Notes under the pieces: model-generated
Told to the model about the DNA's origin: nothing
What the model saw: the letters and a program-made list of their open reading frames with translations, nothing else
Database searches by the model: none
Source of the DNA: Candidatus Poribacteria bacterium
GTDB taxonomy: Bacteria > Poribacteria > WGA-4E > JAJDTR01
Length of the DNA stretch: 36,269 nt
Assembly: GCA_022827055.1 (NCBI GenBank)
Contig: JAJDTR010000002.1
Coordinates: 1 to 36,269, forward strand
Reading direction: 5' to 3'
Made by a program: the position numbers and the translations under genes
Shown: one piece after another, positions 1-8,357 of the stretch
Layout of the letters: every line of letters begins with the position of its first letter
Position numbering within the stretch: position 1 is the first letter of the stretch

Positions 1-103
1 AGTGTTGACAAGGGTTTGTTTATGAACGCCCGTTGCTGTATGACATGATTTTCCTTGGGTAACGGGTGATTTCAATACTCCATACTTTAGTGGGGTGCTA
101 CCG

Positions 104-159
104 GATAACAGCCATTTGAGAAATTAAACTTTTACGTACTCGATAATGCGGATGCTAAG
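104..159. repeat. Dispersed ~55-base repeat, copy 1
   Basis: This stretch matches 32002-32056. Both copies share an identical core, TGAGAAATTAAACTTTTA, followed by CTCGATAATGCGGA after a short variable stretch; about 45 of 55 positions agree. It lies outside any gene in both places. The function is unknown; it could be a remnant of a larger mobile or structured element. Confidence 0.7.
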
Positions 160-228
160 ACCTAAATTAGCAAAGGCATTAAATTCGTCAATGCATCGTT
201 ACAGCGTGAGCCTTCCAGTCTTTTGGAC

Positions 229-259
229 TTGACAGTTAGACGAAGCGTAGTGCTATAAT
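229..259 (+). promoter_or_regulatory. Sigma70-type promoter with extended -10
   Basis: A perfect -35 hexamer TTGACA (229-234) and a perfect -10 hexamer TATAAT (254-259) are separated by 19 bases, slightly longer than the ideal 17. The -10 is preceded by TG one base upstream (TGCTATAAT), the extended -10 form, which compensates for poor spacing. Transcription would start near 266, which argues against the earliest in-frame start codons at 268 and 271 being used unless the message is leaderless. Confidence 0.65.
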
Positions 260-345
260 GCCAACGATTGATGAATGCCTTACCAGAAGGGAACAATAAC
301 CAGCATTGGGGTTTAATCATGGCTGTTGGCGGGAAGGACAGATTC

Positions 346-1104
346 ATGGATATTGAGGATGTGAAGGTTCATTTGTCGGAAGAGGGTTACTGTATCTTTC
401 CGGGAGTGTTGGACGCCGGAGAGGCAGAGCGCCTAGAACACATTTGCCGCGAGCGGATAGAGGCGCGAAACGTACGCCGCGGGCACGCAACCGGGGGTGG
501 CGAACAGTACATCAGTCTTGAGTGCGCGCTAAACGTCGTACCGGAACTCGCGCCATTGTGCATCCACCCGATTGTCATGGAGATCGCTGAAGCCGTGCTT
601 GGGGAAGGTTTCATTCTGGCCAATAACGTCGCGGTGCGGTGGGCAAAACCCGGGACCGAAGCAGGAGCGCTACATCCCGATTGGGCGTTACTCGCGGCGG
701 CGTGGAGTTGGACTTTGGTAAGTTCCCCAACGCCGGCATGGGGCGGATTACAGGCGTTTTGGATGCTAAGCGATGGCAGCGTTGAAAACGGCGCAACCCG
801 CATCGTTCCGTTTAGTCATCACACACGGCGCGGTCCATCGCGTCCTTCCTATGCCTCCGAGGTTTCCGTAGTCGGTGAACGCGGCTCGCTCTTTGTCTAC
901 CATAACGGTTTGTGGCACGCCATTAGTGCGAACACTACGGCAGATCAGCATCGAGTGTTCGCGAACGCTTTCTACACCCCGAAATTCGTCCATCGACCCC
1001 GGCGCATTTGGCCGCTCGTTAAGCGTGAGGTATATGACACGTTTCCCCCAAGATTGCAAGAACTGCTTGCACGCTCCGTGGAAAATAGTGAGGACTTGGA
1101 ATAA
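346..1104 (+). CDS. Phytanoyl-CoA dioxygenase family (PhyH) oxygenase
   Basis: Predicted non-haem Fe(II)/2-oxoglutarate-dependent oxygenase of the PhyH family, 252 residues, cytoplasmic. The double-stranded beta-helix iron ligands are visible: H110-x-D112 (HPDW context) and distal H191, with R203 a good candidate for binding the 2-oxoglutarate carboxylate. The N-terminus (EEGYCIFPGVL) is the typical family opening. The frame is open back to 268, but GGGAAGGA at 331-338 sits 7 bases before the ATG at 346, and the promoter upstream would initiate near 266, so 346 is preferred. It is followed by a 2-hydroxyacid dehydrogenase and another PhyH, suggesting oxidation of a small-molecule substrate. 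The substrate cannot be deduced; PhyH families in such genomes are highly expanded. Confidence 0.88.
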   Translation: MDIEDVKVHLSEEGYCIFPGVLDAGEAERLEHICRERIEARNVRRGHATGGGEQYISLECALNVVPELAPLCIHPIVMEIAEAVLGEGFILANNVAVRWAKPGTEAGALHPDWALLAAAWSWTLVSSPTPAWGGLQAFWMLSDGSVENGATRIVPFSHHTRRGPSRPSYASEVSVVGERGSLFVYHNGLWHAISANTTADQHRVFANAFYTPKFVHRPRRIWPLVKREVYDTFPPRLQELLARSVENSEDLE

Positions 1105-1216
1105 GCAGAAAACCGAATGCCAAAGCTCTTAGTCTTGAGTAGTCTACAAGCCACCGAATCTATGTGAGTAATTTCATTTTGGACTAATAGCACGAGGTAA
1201 CTCTGGGAGAAGAACA

Positions 1217-2182
1217 TTGCTAAAGTTGGTGATGATGCCGCCGCTGGACGACATGCGGCGTGAATGGGCGGCACGTATGGGAGAGGCACTACCGGAATAT
1301 CATATCGTCTTGGCGGAAACCGATGAGGACGCCAAGCGTGAAATCATTGATGCGGACGCGGCATATGGTTGGATACCGCCCGATGCGCTCGGAGTCGCTC
1401 GAAAACTCAGGTGGTTGCAGAACCCGGATGCTGGGCCCTTTATCGGCTACTATTACAAAGAACTAATCGAACACCCGGTGACCATCTGTAATCCCCGAGG
1501 CATCTACTTCGATCATATCAGTCATCATATTATGATGTTCCTACTTGCGCTTGCGCGGGGCCTCCCTTTCTATATTGACGCCCAACGTCAAGCGAAATGG
1601 GATCCTGACGCACGCAGGAGCCAATACATCGACCTCGCTGGGGCGATGGTGCTTATCGTCGGAGTCGGTGGCATTGGCCACGAAACGGCAAGATTGTGCG
1701 CCGAATTCGGAATGACGGTGATTGGTGTCGATCCACGATGCGAATATGAACTGCCATTCATCGAATTGCACGCACCGGGAGCTCTTGATGACTTAATCCC
1801 ACGTGCGGACTTTGTTGTCACCACGACGCCGCATACCCCGGAAACGGAGGGGATGTGGAATGCACAACGGTTTGGGTTGATGAAACAGACGGCTTATTTC
1901 ATAAACATTGGTCGGGGGAAGACCACTAAAATCGATGCCCTTGCCGACGCTATTGAAAGCGATCAGATTGCCGGCGCCGGATTGGACGTGTTCGAAGAGG
2001 AGCCGTTGCCGAAGGAACATAGGCTCTGGAGGCTGCCGAATGTCTTGTTGACGCCTCATATCGCGGTGAAAGATGCTGACACTGTCACCGCACGTCGATA
2101 CGAGGTCCTCTTGGAAAATGCCCGTCGATTTGCCAATGGTCAGTCGTTGCACAATGTCGTGGATAAGGTGGTGTGGTATTAA
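1217..2182 (+). CDS. D-2-hydroxyacid dehydrogenase (NAD-dependent)
   Basis: Member of the D-isomer-specific 2-hydroxyacid dehydrogenase family, 321 residues, reducing 2-oxoacids or oxidising D-2-hydroxyacids with NAD(P). The Rossmann motif GVGGIG is at 149-154, with a nearby acidic residue (D172) that favours NAD. The catalytic set is complete: R233 in NIGRG, a Glu in the 260-262 triplet (DVFEEEP) and H281 in TPH. The start is TTG at 1217, supported by GGGAGAAG a few bases upstream. It is flanked by two PhyH genes on the same strand, so it probably acts on a hydroxylated or hydroxyacid intermediate of the same pathway. The glyoxylate/hydroxypyruvate reductase subgroup is plausible but not proven. 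Confidence 0.9.
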   Translation: MLKLVMMPPLDDMRREWAARMGEALPEYHIVLAETDEDAKREIIDADAAYGWIPPDALGVARKLRWLQNPDAGPFIGYYYKELIEHPVTICNPRGIYFDHISHHIMMFLLALARGLPFYIDAQRQAKWDPDARRSQYIDLAGAMVLIVGVGGIGHETARLCAEFGMTVIGVDPRCEYELPFIELHAPGALDDLIPRADFVVTTTPHTPETEGMWNAQRFGLMKQTAYFINIGRGKTTKIDALADAIESDQIAGAGLDVFEEEPLPKEHRLWRLPNVLLTPHIAVKDADTVTARRYEVLLENARRFANGQSLHNVVDKVVWY

Positions 2183-2291
2183 GTTTTGGGCGATCACCGC
2201 TCAGTTTGTAATAGCAAGTTCGCAGGATAATGATTGATGGACAACGCGGCTGTGACAAACTGATCAAACTGGCCAACGGTGGGGAAATTAA

Positions 2292-3104
2292 TTGACCGTA
2301 CAGTGTGAGAGCATAGACTTCGACCTTAAGATTGCCGAGTTTAGGATTAACGGCTACGCCGTCATAGAGGATGTGTTGGAGGTTGAAACGGTGGATCGCA
2401 TCCGGGCTGCGTTTCTACCGTTGCTTGAACATGTCAGGTCGCGGGAAAATATCATCGCTGACAAAGAATGGGGTGACCTGCGAACGGGCTTTGGCCGCCA
2501 ACAGAACCCCAACCGCTACACACTGCACCTTCCGTGGGTGCCGCCGTTCGCGGTCCCGGAGGTGTATGAGAATCCTGTGATTCTTGAGTTTCTCAAGCGT
2601 TATTGGAACAGAGACGATTTCTACATCAAATGCCTCCATTCCAACAACCCGTATCCGGGCAGCGAGTACCAGCAATGGCACCGAGACACGCCGCTCCCCA
2701 GCGAGATTCCCCATATCGGTCTTGATACCTGCCCGGTACTGGGCATCAAGTTTCCGCTCGTGGATACGTCCGAGGAGAATGGCAGCGTCGAAGTGCTTCC
2801 TTCTACTCAATATATCGCTAATCCGGACTTGCAGAGTCGTTACGACAACGTGCTGACACAGGGCGATTTCCCGTCGGCTCGCCGACTCAACATGAAAAAG
2901 GGGGCGATGTGGATACAGGACCCTCGTATGCTCCATCGCGGAACGCCCAATGCTTCCACAGCGCCGCGTCCCGAAATTGTTGTCTGCTACGGGCTGTCTT
3001 GGATCGACATCGCGCACCAAATGAAAGTGCCGCCGCAAACACACGATAGCCTATCGGAGCGGGCGCGGGAGTTGTTCAAATTCTGCCAGGTCGTTGACTA
3101 CTGA
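2292..3104 (+). CDS. Phytanoyl-CoA dioxygenase family (PhyH) oxygenase
   Basis: Second PhyH-family Fe(II)/2-oxoglutarate oxygenase, 270 residues. Iron ligands H130-x-D132 (WHRDT) and H215 (LHRG) are present, and R226 fits the co-substrate arginine. It begins with TTG at 2292, preceded by a GGGGA purine run; no better ATG is available without losing the conserved N-terminus (NGYAVIEDVL). It is only distantly similar to the PhyH at 346, so this is not a recent tandem duplication. It closes a three-gene PhyH, dehydrogenase, PhyH set. Substrate unknown. Confidence 0.9.
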   Translation: MTVQCESIDFDLKIAEFRINGYAVIEDVLEVETVDRIRAAFLPLLEHVRSRENIIADKEWGDLRTGFGRQQNPNRYTLHLPWVPPFAVPEVYENPVILEFLKRYWNRDDFYIKCLHSNNPYPGSEYQQWHRDTPLPSEIPHIGLDTCPVLGIKFPLVDTSEENGSVEVLPSTQYIANPDLQSRYDNVLTQGDFPSARRLNMKKGAMWIQDPRMLHRGTPNASTAPRPEIVVCYGLSWIDIAHQMKVPPQTHDSLSERARELFKFCQVVDY

Positions 3105-3153
3105 TACCGTCTACCTAGCCAAATAATGCCGACTCTCCAAGACGCGTGAGGAA

Positions 3154-3225
3154 GGGATCGCTATCGCAATTGCCCCTCTATCGGACTCCTTTTTCAGTCA
3201 CTCGATCTGTCCACTCGAATGATTG
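3154..3225. repeat. GGGATC-type degenerate repeat, copy A
   Basis: Related to 30088-30161 and 31758-31868. The best match is the block CTATCG..CTCCTT.TTCAGTC followed by CT.GATCT shared with the third copy. The element is built from recurring CTATC, CACTCG and TTGATC words. It is the most diverged of the three copies and lies in non-coding DNA. Confidence 0.5.
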
Positions 3226-3337
3226 CTATTACAAACCCGCATTTATAGTAGCTCATGGATTACGAATAAGTCTGAAACAGGAATAGCGAGATTTGCGTAT
3301 TCGCGCATTGGGGGGCGTGCCAGAGTCGCCCCGGGGA

Positions 3338-3346
3338 TGCTAGAAT
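3338..3346 (+). promoter_or_regulatory. Possible extended -10 element
   Basis: TGCTAGAAT matches the extended -10 consensus with one mismatch in the hexamer. No good -35 is seen at standard spacing, which extended -10 promoters can tolerate. It lies about 100 bases upstream of the TIM-barrel gene. Sequence evidence only. Confidence 0.3.
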
Positions 3347-3446
3347 CTCCTATGGTGCAAAGAGCTATAGAAGCCTAGCATAGTGTTCCTATGATTCTCG
3401 GAAGGTGTCGGCTTTTACCGCTATATTTATGTAAAGGATGTATGAA

Positions 3447-4202
3447 ATGACGATTCGACATTCTATTTCTTGGTGGTGCTTTGAAAGCCTTATGCCGCCA
3501 GAGAAACTAATCTCAACCGCCGTCGAGTTGGGCTTCGATGGTATCGAACTCGTCGGGCAACAACACTGGGACGCCATCCGTGACGCCGGCTTGGAAATCG
3601 CCGCCGTAGTCGGACATGAAAGTCTTGGCGATGGCCTAAACAAAGTTGCCAACCATGATCGCATTGAAAGAGAAATCATTGAGAACCTAAAACTGGCGGA
3701 AGACTACTCGATACGCCGCTTAATCTGTTTTACCGGCAATCGCCACGGTGAGAGTGATGAGCGGGGTTTAGAGGTGACAGCCGAAGGATTACGGCGAGTG
3801 GCGAAGGCAGCGGAAGAGGCGGACGTGTATTTGGCGCTAGAGTTGTTGAACAGCAAAGTCAACCACGTCGGCTATCAGTGCGACCGCACCGAATGGGGGG
3901 TGGAAGTCGTCAAACGCGTCGCATCACCACGGGTAGGGCTGCTTTACGATATTTATCACATGCAGATCATGGAAGGCGATTTGATTCGCACGATCCAAGA
4001 CAACCATGATCACTTTGCCCATTATCACACTGCGGGCAATCCCGGCCGAAACAATCTTGACGAGACTCAGGAAATCTACTACCCCGCAGTCATCTCGGCA
4101 ATTAGGGATACGGGTTACAACGGATACGTCGGGCACGAGTTCATTCCCGTGGGGGATCCTGTGGAAGCGCTGAAGAACGCGTTGCAGGTCTGCACGATTT
4201 AG
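3447..4202 (+). CDS. Hydroxypyruvate isomerase-like TIM-barrel protein
   Basis: Sugar phosphate isomerase/epimerase (xylose-isomerase-like TIM barrel) of 251 residues, closest in motif layout to hydroxypyruvate isomerase. The expected metal ligands are visible: E132 (LALELLN), D168 (LLYDIYHM), H194 (AHYHTAGNPGR) and E231 (GHEFIP). The HYHTAGNPGRNNLDETQEIYYP region closely resembles the Hyi signature. An ATG at 3438 overlaps the ribosome-binding site AAAGGA (3433-3438), so the in-frame ATG at 3447 with 8-base spacing is the likely start. Next to a 2-hydroxyacid dehydrogenase this could fit hydroxypyruvate/tartronate-semialdehyde chemistry, although other sugar substrates are possible. Confidence 0.85.
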   Translation: MTIRHSISWWCFESLMPPEKLISTAVELGFDGIELVGQQHWDAIRDAGLEIAAVVGHESLGDGLNKVANHDRIEREIIENLKLAEDYSIRRLICFTGNRHGESDERGLEVTAEGLRRVAKAAEEADVYLALELLNSKVNHVGYQCDRTEWGVEVVKRVASPRVGLLYDIYHMQIMEGDLIRTIQDNHDHFAHYHTAGNPGRNNLDETQEIYYPAVISAIRDTGYNGYVGHEFIPVGDPVEALKNALQVCTI

Positions 4203-4410
4203 AAGAATTCTTGGTTGACCGAGGCGTGCGCATACGTCGGGTCGATGGTGCTTTTGTGAATCTCGTTTGCTAATAATGCACTTGAGCATTGGTAGCTTGA
4301 TCTGCTTTTTCGAATTTTCCGCGTATTCTGCCGATGCCGCGATTCTGCGGATGATTATGACACATCTCAATTTTTGCGCAATGCTACTCAATTAAGGAAA
4401 ACCGAACAGC

Positions 4411-5997
4411 ATGTTTCAACTGTACGACACAACACTTCGGGATGGAAATCAGGGGGAGGGGGTTTCCTTCTCTGTTGAGGACAAGCTGCTCATCATCGAA
4501 GCACTAGATCAGCTTGGAGTTCACTATATCGAAGGCGGTTATCCCGGCTCTAATCCGAAGGACATTTCGTTCTTCAAACGGACTAAGTCGATTAATCTGC
4601 AAAACTCCGAGGTTGTTCCGTTTGGAAGCACACGCTATCGCGACTACCCTCCGAGCGATGACCCAAATCTACAAGCGCTGCTGGACGCCGGTACGCGCAC
4701 CGTCACAATCTTCGGCAAAAGCTCGAAGTTGCACACAACGGATGTCCTCCGTGTAACGCCCGAAGTAAACCTTAACCTCATCGAAAGTTCCGTTGCATTC
4801 CTGACCGAGAACGGGCGGCAGGTCATCTACGACGCCGAGCATTTCTTCGATGGTTTCAACGACGATGCGGATTACGCGCTTCAAACCCTGAAGGCGGCAG
4901 CAGACGCGGGAGCAACGTGTCTCGTGCTCTGTGACACGAATGGCGGACGACTACCGCTAGAAATTCAGAATGCTATCAAGGCAGTGGCGGCGGCTATCGA
5001 TTGCCCCATCGGTATCCACACGCATAACGACTCCGGAATGGCCGTTGCGAACACGGTGATGGCGGTGCAAGCAGGCGCCAGCCATGTTCAGGGGACGTTT
5101 AACAGTTACGGCGAGCGGTGCGGAAATGCGAACCTCTCCTCGATTATTCCGACGCTGAAGCTCAAACTTGGGATCGATTGCGTGAGCGAAGCGCAACTGA
5201 AGCGGATCACGGAGGTCTCGCGGCTCATCAGTGAATTGGCAAATCTATCGCACGACGAACGGCAGCCCTATGTCGGTCGTTCCGCCTTCGCTCATAAGGG
5301 GGGTATGCACATAGACGCCGTCCGAAAAAATAGACTAACGTTCGAGCATGTCAACCCGGAATCCGTCGGTAACACGCAGCGCATTCTCGTCTCCGATCAG
5401 GTGGGTAGAAGTGCGGTAGTCAAAAAGATTGAGAACCGATATCCCGACCTTGACAGGAGTTCGGCGGAAGTCTTGGCACTGTTCCAACGCTTGAAAGAGG
5501 CTGAAAACGAAGGTTATCAGTACGAAGCCGCGGAAGCGTCATTCGAGTTGCTAACTCGCAAGGTTTTCGATGAATACCAGCCCTTCTTCAATCTGCTCGG
5601 TTTCCGCGTCAACATTGAAAAGCTCACCGACCACAGCCTGCGTTCCGAGGCGACAATCAAAGTTGAAGCGCCCAATGGCGAGATTGAACATACCGCCGCC
5701 GATGGCGATGGTCCCGTCAACGCACTTGATAACGCACTCCGCAAAGCTCTTGAGTGTTTCTATCCAGCGCTAAAAGATGTACATTTGACCGATTACAAAG
5801 TTCGCGTTTTGGACACACAAGCCGGTACTGCGGCGAAAGTTCGCGTCCTTATCGAGGCGAGCGATGGGATTGACCATTGGGGCACAGTCGGTGTGTCCGA
5901 AAATATCATCCAAGCAAGTTGGGAGGCGTTGACGGATAGTTTGGAGTATAAACTCTACAAAGACAGGGAGAACGAGCGTTCCGATGCGCCTCGTTAA
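4411..5997 (+). CDS. cimA: (R)-citramalate synthase
   Basis: Condenses pyruvate and acetyl-CoA to (R)-citramalate, the first step of the threonine-independent isoleucine route. The protein is 528 residues, normal for CimA. The N-terminal TIM barrel starts DTTLRDGNQGEG with catalytic R10 and metal ligand D11; the other metal ligands are H203 and H205 in HTHND, with the GERCGNANL block around 234-242. The EGGYPGSNPKD segment (41-51) is typical of citramalate synthases rather than 2-isopropylmalate synthases. The C-terminal part from about 390 is a LeuA-type dimerisation/allosteric domain, so isoleucine feedback control is likely. An AAGGA lies 12-13 bases upstream of the ATG. It is placed between two TIM-barrel isomerase genes rather than with other ilv/leu genes. 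Confidence 0.95.
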   Translation: MFQLYDTTLRDGNQGEGVSFSVEDKLLIIEALDQLGVHYIEGGYPGSNPKDISFFKRTKSINLQNSEVVPFGSTRYRDYPPSDDPNLQALLDAGTRTVTIFGKSSKLHTTDVLRVTPEVNLNLIESSVAFLTENGRQVIYDAEHFFDGFNDDADYALQTLKAAADAGATCLVLCDTNGGRLPLEIQNAIKAVAAAIDCPIGIHTHNDSGMAVANTVMAVQAGASHVQGTFNSYGERCGNANLSSIIPTLKLKLGIDCVSEAQLKRITEVSRLISELANLSHDERQPYVGRSAFAHKGGMHIDAVRKNRLTFEHVNPESVGNTQRILVSDQVGRSAVVKKIENRYPDLDRSSAEVLALFQRLKEAENEGYQYEAAEASFELLTRKVFDEYQPFFNLLGFRVNIEKLTDHSLRSEATIKVEAPNGEIEHTAADGDGPVNALDNALRKALECFYPALKDVHLTDYKVRVLDTQAGTAAKVRVLIEASDGIDHWGTVGVSENIIQASWEALTDSLEYKLYKDRENERSDAPR

Positions 5998-6089
5998 GCG
6001 CTGTTCGTGTTCAAAAGAGGATCTCTCATTTTCTCGCAGATCTTGTCCAAAACATCGCCGGCTCATGATTAATAGAGACACGTTGCCCA

Positions 6090-6917
6090 ATGAGATTCGC
6101 AATCTGTAACGAGACGTACGAGGGTTGGGATTTTGGCGCTGCTTGCGCGGATATCGCCGAAAGCGGTTACGACGGAGTCGAGATCGCGCCGTTTACACTG
6201 GCCAACGACCCGACGGAAATCTCCGAGAGTCGCGCTCAAGAAATCGGTGACGTTGCAAAGTCATTCGGGCTTGCCGTGACAGGTTTTCATTGGCTGCTGC
6301 AGAAACCGGAAGGGCTACATCTCACCTGCCCGGATATTGAAATCCGGAAGCGCACCAAGGAAATACTTCTGCATCTGGTCCGAATCTGCGCCGCTATGGG
6401 GGGCGAGGTCATGGTCTTCGGCAGCCCCAAACAACGGAACGTGTTGTCTGGGGAAACGTACGGTGCCGCATTTGGAAGGGCAGTGGAACTGTTTCGCGAG
6501 GTGTGCGATGTTGCGCATCCCTTGGGGGTGACCCTGGCATTGGAGCCCCTTTCCGCCGAGTATACGAATTTCATGATAAACGCCGAGGAGACTGTGCGAG
6601 TTATTAAGGCTGTAAATCACCCCGCATGCCGGTTGCATCTGGATGTGAACGCCATGTGCAGTGAAGAGAAATCCATCGACGACATCATCAGCGAGAATCG
6701 GGAGTACCTTGCCTATTTTCACGCCAATGATCCCAATCTGCGGGGCCCTGGATTCGGCGATGTGGATTTTGTTCCTATCGCCCACGCCCTAAAAAAAGTG
6801 GGATATGATGGAATCGTTTCAGTGGAAGTCTTTGACTACGAACCGAATCCTCAGACAATAGCCCGCGAAAGCCTAACGTACCTGAAACGCACGTTTCGAG
6901 AGGCGGGCGCAATATAG
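6090..6917 (+). CDS. Sugar phosphate isomerase/epimerase (TIM barrel)
   Basis: Xylose-isomerase-like TIM-barrel protein of 275 residues, resembling D-tagatose/D-psicose 3-epimerases and related divalent-metal enzymes. The four metal ligands are clearly positioned: E152 (LALEPLS), D185 (LHLDVNAM), H211 (YFHANDPN) and E246 (VSVEVFD). The YDGVEIAPF segment (27-35) is the usual first active-site strand. No strong ribosome-binding site precedes the ATG. The next gene, DUF6807, starts 13 bases after the stop, so the two are probably co-transcribed and act in the same sugar catabolic route. Epimerase versus isomerase and the exact sugar are undetermined. Confidence 0.85.
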   Translation: MRFAICNETYEGWDFGAACADIAESGYDGVEIAPFTLANDPTEISESRAQEIGDVAKSFGLAVTGFHWLLQKPEGLHLTCPDIEIRKRTKEILLHLVRICAAMGGEVMVFGSPKQRNVLSGETYGAAFGRAVELFREVCDVAHPLGVTLALEPLSAEYTNFMINAEETVRVIKAVNHPACRLHLDVNAMCSEEKSIDDIISENREYLAYFHANDPNLRGPGFGDVDFVPIAHALKKVGYDGIVSVEVFDYEPNPQTIARESLTYLKRTFREAGAI

Positions 6918-6930
6918 GAATAAACACTAC

Positions 6931-8073
6931 ATGACAAAGCCAATCAACCTTCTCGTTAAAGCCGGGGCGCACGAGCGACTTCACACTCCGGTAAGCATCA
7001 ATCTATCAGACAACCCTTTAAGCGGCCGACTCACGCGAGATGATACGGGGACCGAAGTTCCGTGTCAGATTCATAAGGGAGCACTGTGGTTCGTCATCGA
7101 CGAACTTGCAGAAAACAGTGATATGCGTCTGACCTTTGAACCCGAGGTGAATCGTCTGGATACAAGACCTGGGGTATATTTCGATAGCCATTATGCCGAC
7201 AGCAGGATTGACATCAAAATTGGGGAGCAGGAGTTCACGAGTTATCAATATGATTCCAAGTTTCCACGCCCACACTTCTATCCTTTTCTCGGACCCGATC
7301 AGAAGCAGATTACTCGGAACTATCCCATGGCAGAGGTGGAAGGCGAAACGACTGACCACATCCATCATCGTTCCGTATGGGTGGCGTTCGGCGACGTAAA
7401 CGGGACGGACAATTGGATCGAAGAGGGCGAGCACGGCTGGCAGACGCACCGCCAGTTGATTTACGTAGTCGATGGGCCTGTTCTCGGAGAATTTCAGCAC
7501 CATCTGGAGTGGGAGGATCATGACCGTCGGTGCGTGATGAAAGAGACACGAACAGCGTGTTTTTACGCGACCCCCGACTCGGCACGCTTGATGGATTTGA
7601 CCGTTACGTTAAAGGCGCAAGATGGCGATGTCCGACTGGGCGATACCAAAGAGGGGGCATTTTGCAGCGTCCGTGTCGCCACGTCCATGGACGCGAACAA
7701 GGGCGGTCGGATTGAAAACAGCGTGGGAGGAGTCGGTGAGTCCGAATGTTGGGGAAGGCCCGCCCACTGGTGCGATTATTCAGGTCCAGTCGACGGGCAA
7801 GAGATGGGCATCGCAATCTTCGATCACCCGATGAACCTGCGGCATCCAACCTGTTGGCACGTGCGCGATTACGGTTTGATGACGGCAAATCCATTTGGCT
7901 ATGCGACCTACCAAAGCAGTTTTCTCAAAGATGGCGCGCACACGATTTCTGCGGGTACTTCATTGACCTTCCGTTACCGTATTTGCGTGCATCGCCACGA
8001 CGCGCGCGGAGGCAAGGTTAATGATCGGTACCATGACTATGTTAACCCGCCTGCCGTGGAAATCGATGCGTGA
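6931..8073 (+). CDS. PmoA-like DUF6807 family protein
   Basis: A 380-residue protein of the family misleadingly called methane oxygenase PmoA (DUF6807). It shows the hallmark regions: FYPFLGPDQK about one third in, then DHIHHRSVWVAFGDVNGTDNW, and a later pair of histidine-rich strands (ILDHP-like AIFDHPMNLRHP and TCWHVRDYG). The fold is expected to be a large beta-sandwich; no signal peptide is evident. Members often lie beside Gfo/Idh/MocA and sugar isomerase genes in polysaccharide- or glycoside-degrading bacteria, and this one follows a TIM-barrel epimerase by 13 bases. Its biochemical activity is unknown; the particulate methane monooxygenase connection should not be assumed. Confidence 0.82.
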   Translation: MTKPINLLVKAGAHERLHTPVSINLSDNPLSGRLTRDDTGTEVPCQIHKGALWFVIDELAENSDMRLTFEPEVNRLDTRPGVYFDSHYADSRIDIKIGEQEFTSYQYDSKFPRPHFYPFLGPDQKQITRNYPMAEVEGETTDHIHHRSVWVAFGDVNGTDNWIEEGEHGWQTHRQLIYVVDGPVLGEFQHHLEWEDHDRRCVMKETRTACFYATPDSARLMDLTVTLKAQDGDVRLGDTKEGAFCSVRVATSMDANKGGRIENSVGGVGESECWGRPAHWCDYSGPVDGQEMGIAIFDHPMNLRHPTCWHVRDYGLMTANPFGYATYQSSFLKDGAHTISAGTSLTFRYRICVHRHDARGGKVNDRYHDYVNPPAVEIDA

Positions 8074-8134
8074 AAGCAGGAGGAACGCATCTAATTATAG
8101 AGGATGTCTCATGGCGGCAGAATGTACGATTAAT

Positions 8135-8231
8135 GTTGGGTTTCACTCAAATTTTGGCAGGTTCAGATAAAGTGAGCACTCGAAAACTCCTCTAAGATTA
8201 GCGATCACTAACGAATTCCGTTCAACCCAAC
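8135..8231. repeat. Spaced inverted repeat between convergent genes
   Basis: GTTGGGTT at 8135-8142 is complemented by AACCCAAC at 8224-8231, about 80 bases apart, in the gap between the converging DUF6807 and M14 genes. It could be the ends of a degenerate repeat element rather than a terminator because the loop is long. Confidence 0.35.
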
Positions 8232-8262
8232 CTACAACCCCCAAAAAATTATCACAAACCTA

Positions 8263-8287
8263 GCCTGATTTGCTTTTTTGTCAGGCA
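8263..8287. terminator. Weak bidirectional terminator candidate
   Basis: GCCTGA and TCAGGC can form a 6-bp stem around a T-rich loop in the space between convergent genes. The T run is in the loop instead of after the stem, so it is not a classical intrinsic terminator. Confidence 0.25.
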
Positions 8288-8357
8288 GAAAATTTAGATG
8301 CGTTTCCCCTGGCGTGAAAGGTGTGCCGTACTGCGTTTCGGGCGTGCAACTTGACGA

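Larger units (their letters stand above)
1..345. other. Left-edge intergenic region
   Basis: No convincing coding sequence is seen before the first PhyH start at 346. The stretch contains one copy of a 55-base dispersed repeat (104-159) whose second copy is near 32 kb, and a near-consensus promoter (229-259). Bases 260-345 would be the 5' leader of the PhyH transcript. Confidence 0.6.
3105..3446. other. Intergenic region with repeat and possible promoter
   Basis: No coding sequence is recognised. It contains copy A of a degenerate GGGATC-starting repeat (3154-3225) and an extended -10-like TGCTAGAAT at 3338-3346, which could drive the downstream TIM-barrel and cimA genes. No convincing terminator hairpin was found for the upstream PhyH gene. 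Confidence 0.5.

Noticed and set aside
268-345. Longer N-terminus for the first PhyH
   Set aside because: The predicted transcription start near 266 leaves no leader, and GGGAAGGA marks the ATG at 346.
2415-3044. Long open frame antisense to the second PhyH gene (209 codons)
   Set aside because: It overlaps fully with a convincing PhyH gene that has all iron ligands, and its translation has no recognisable family.
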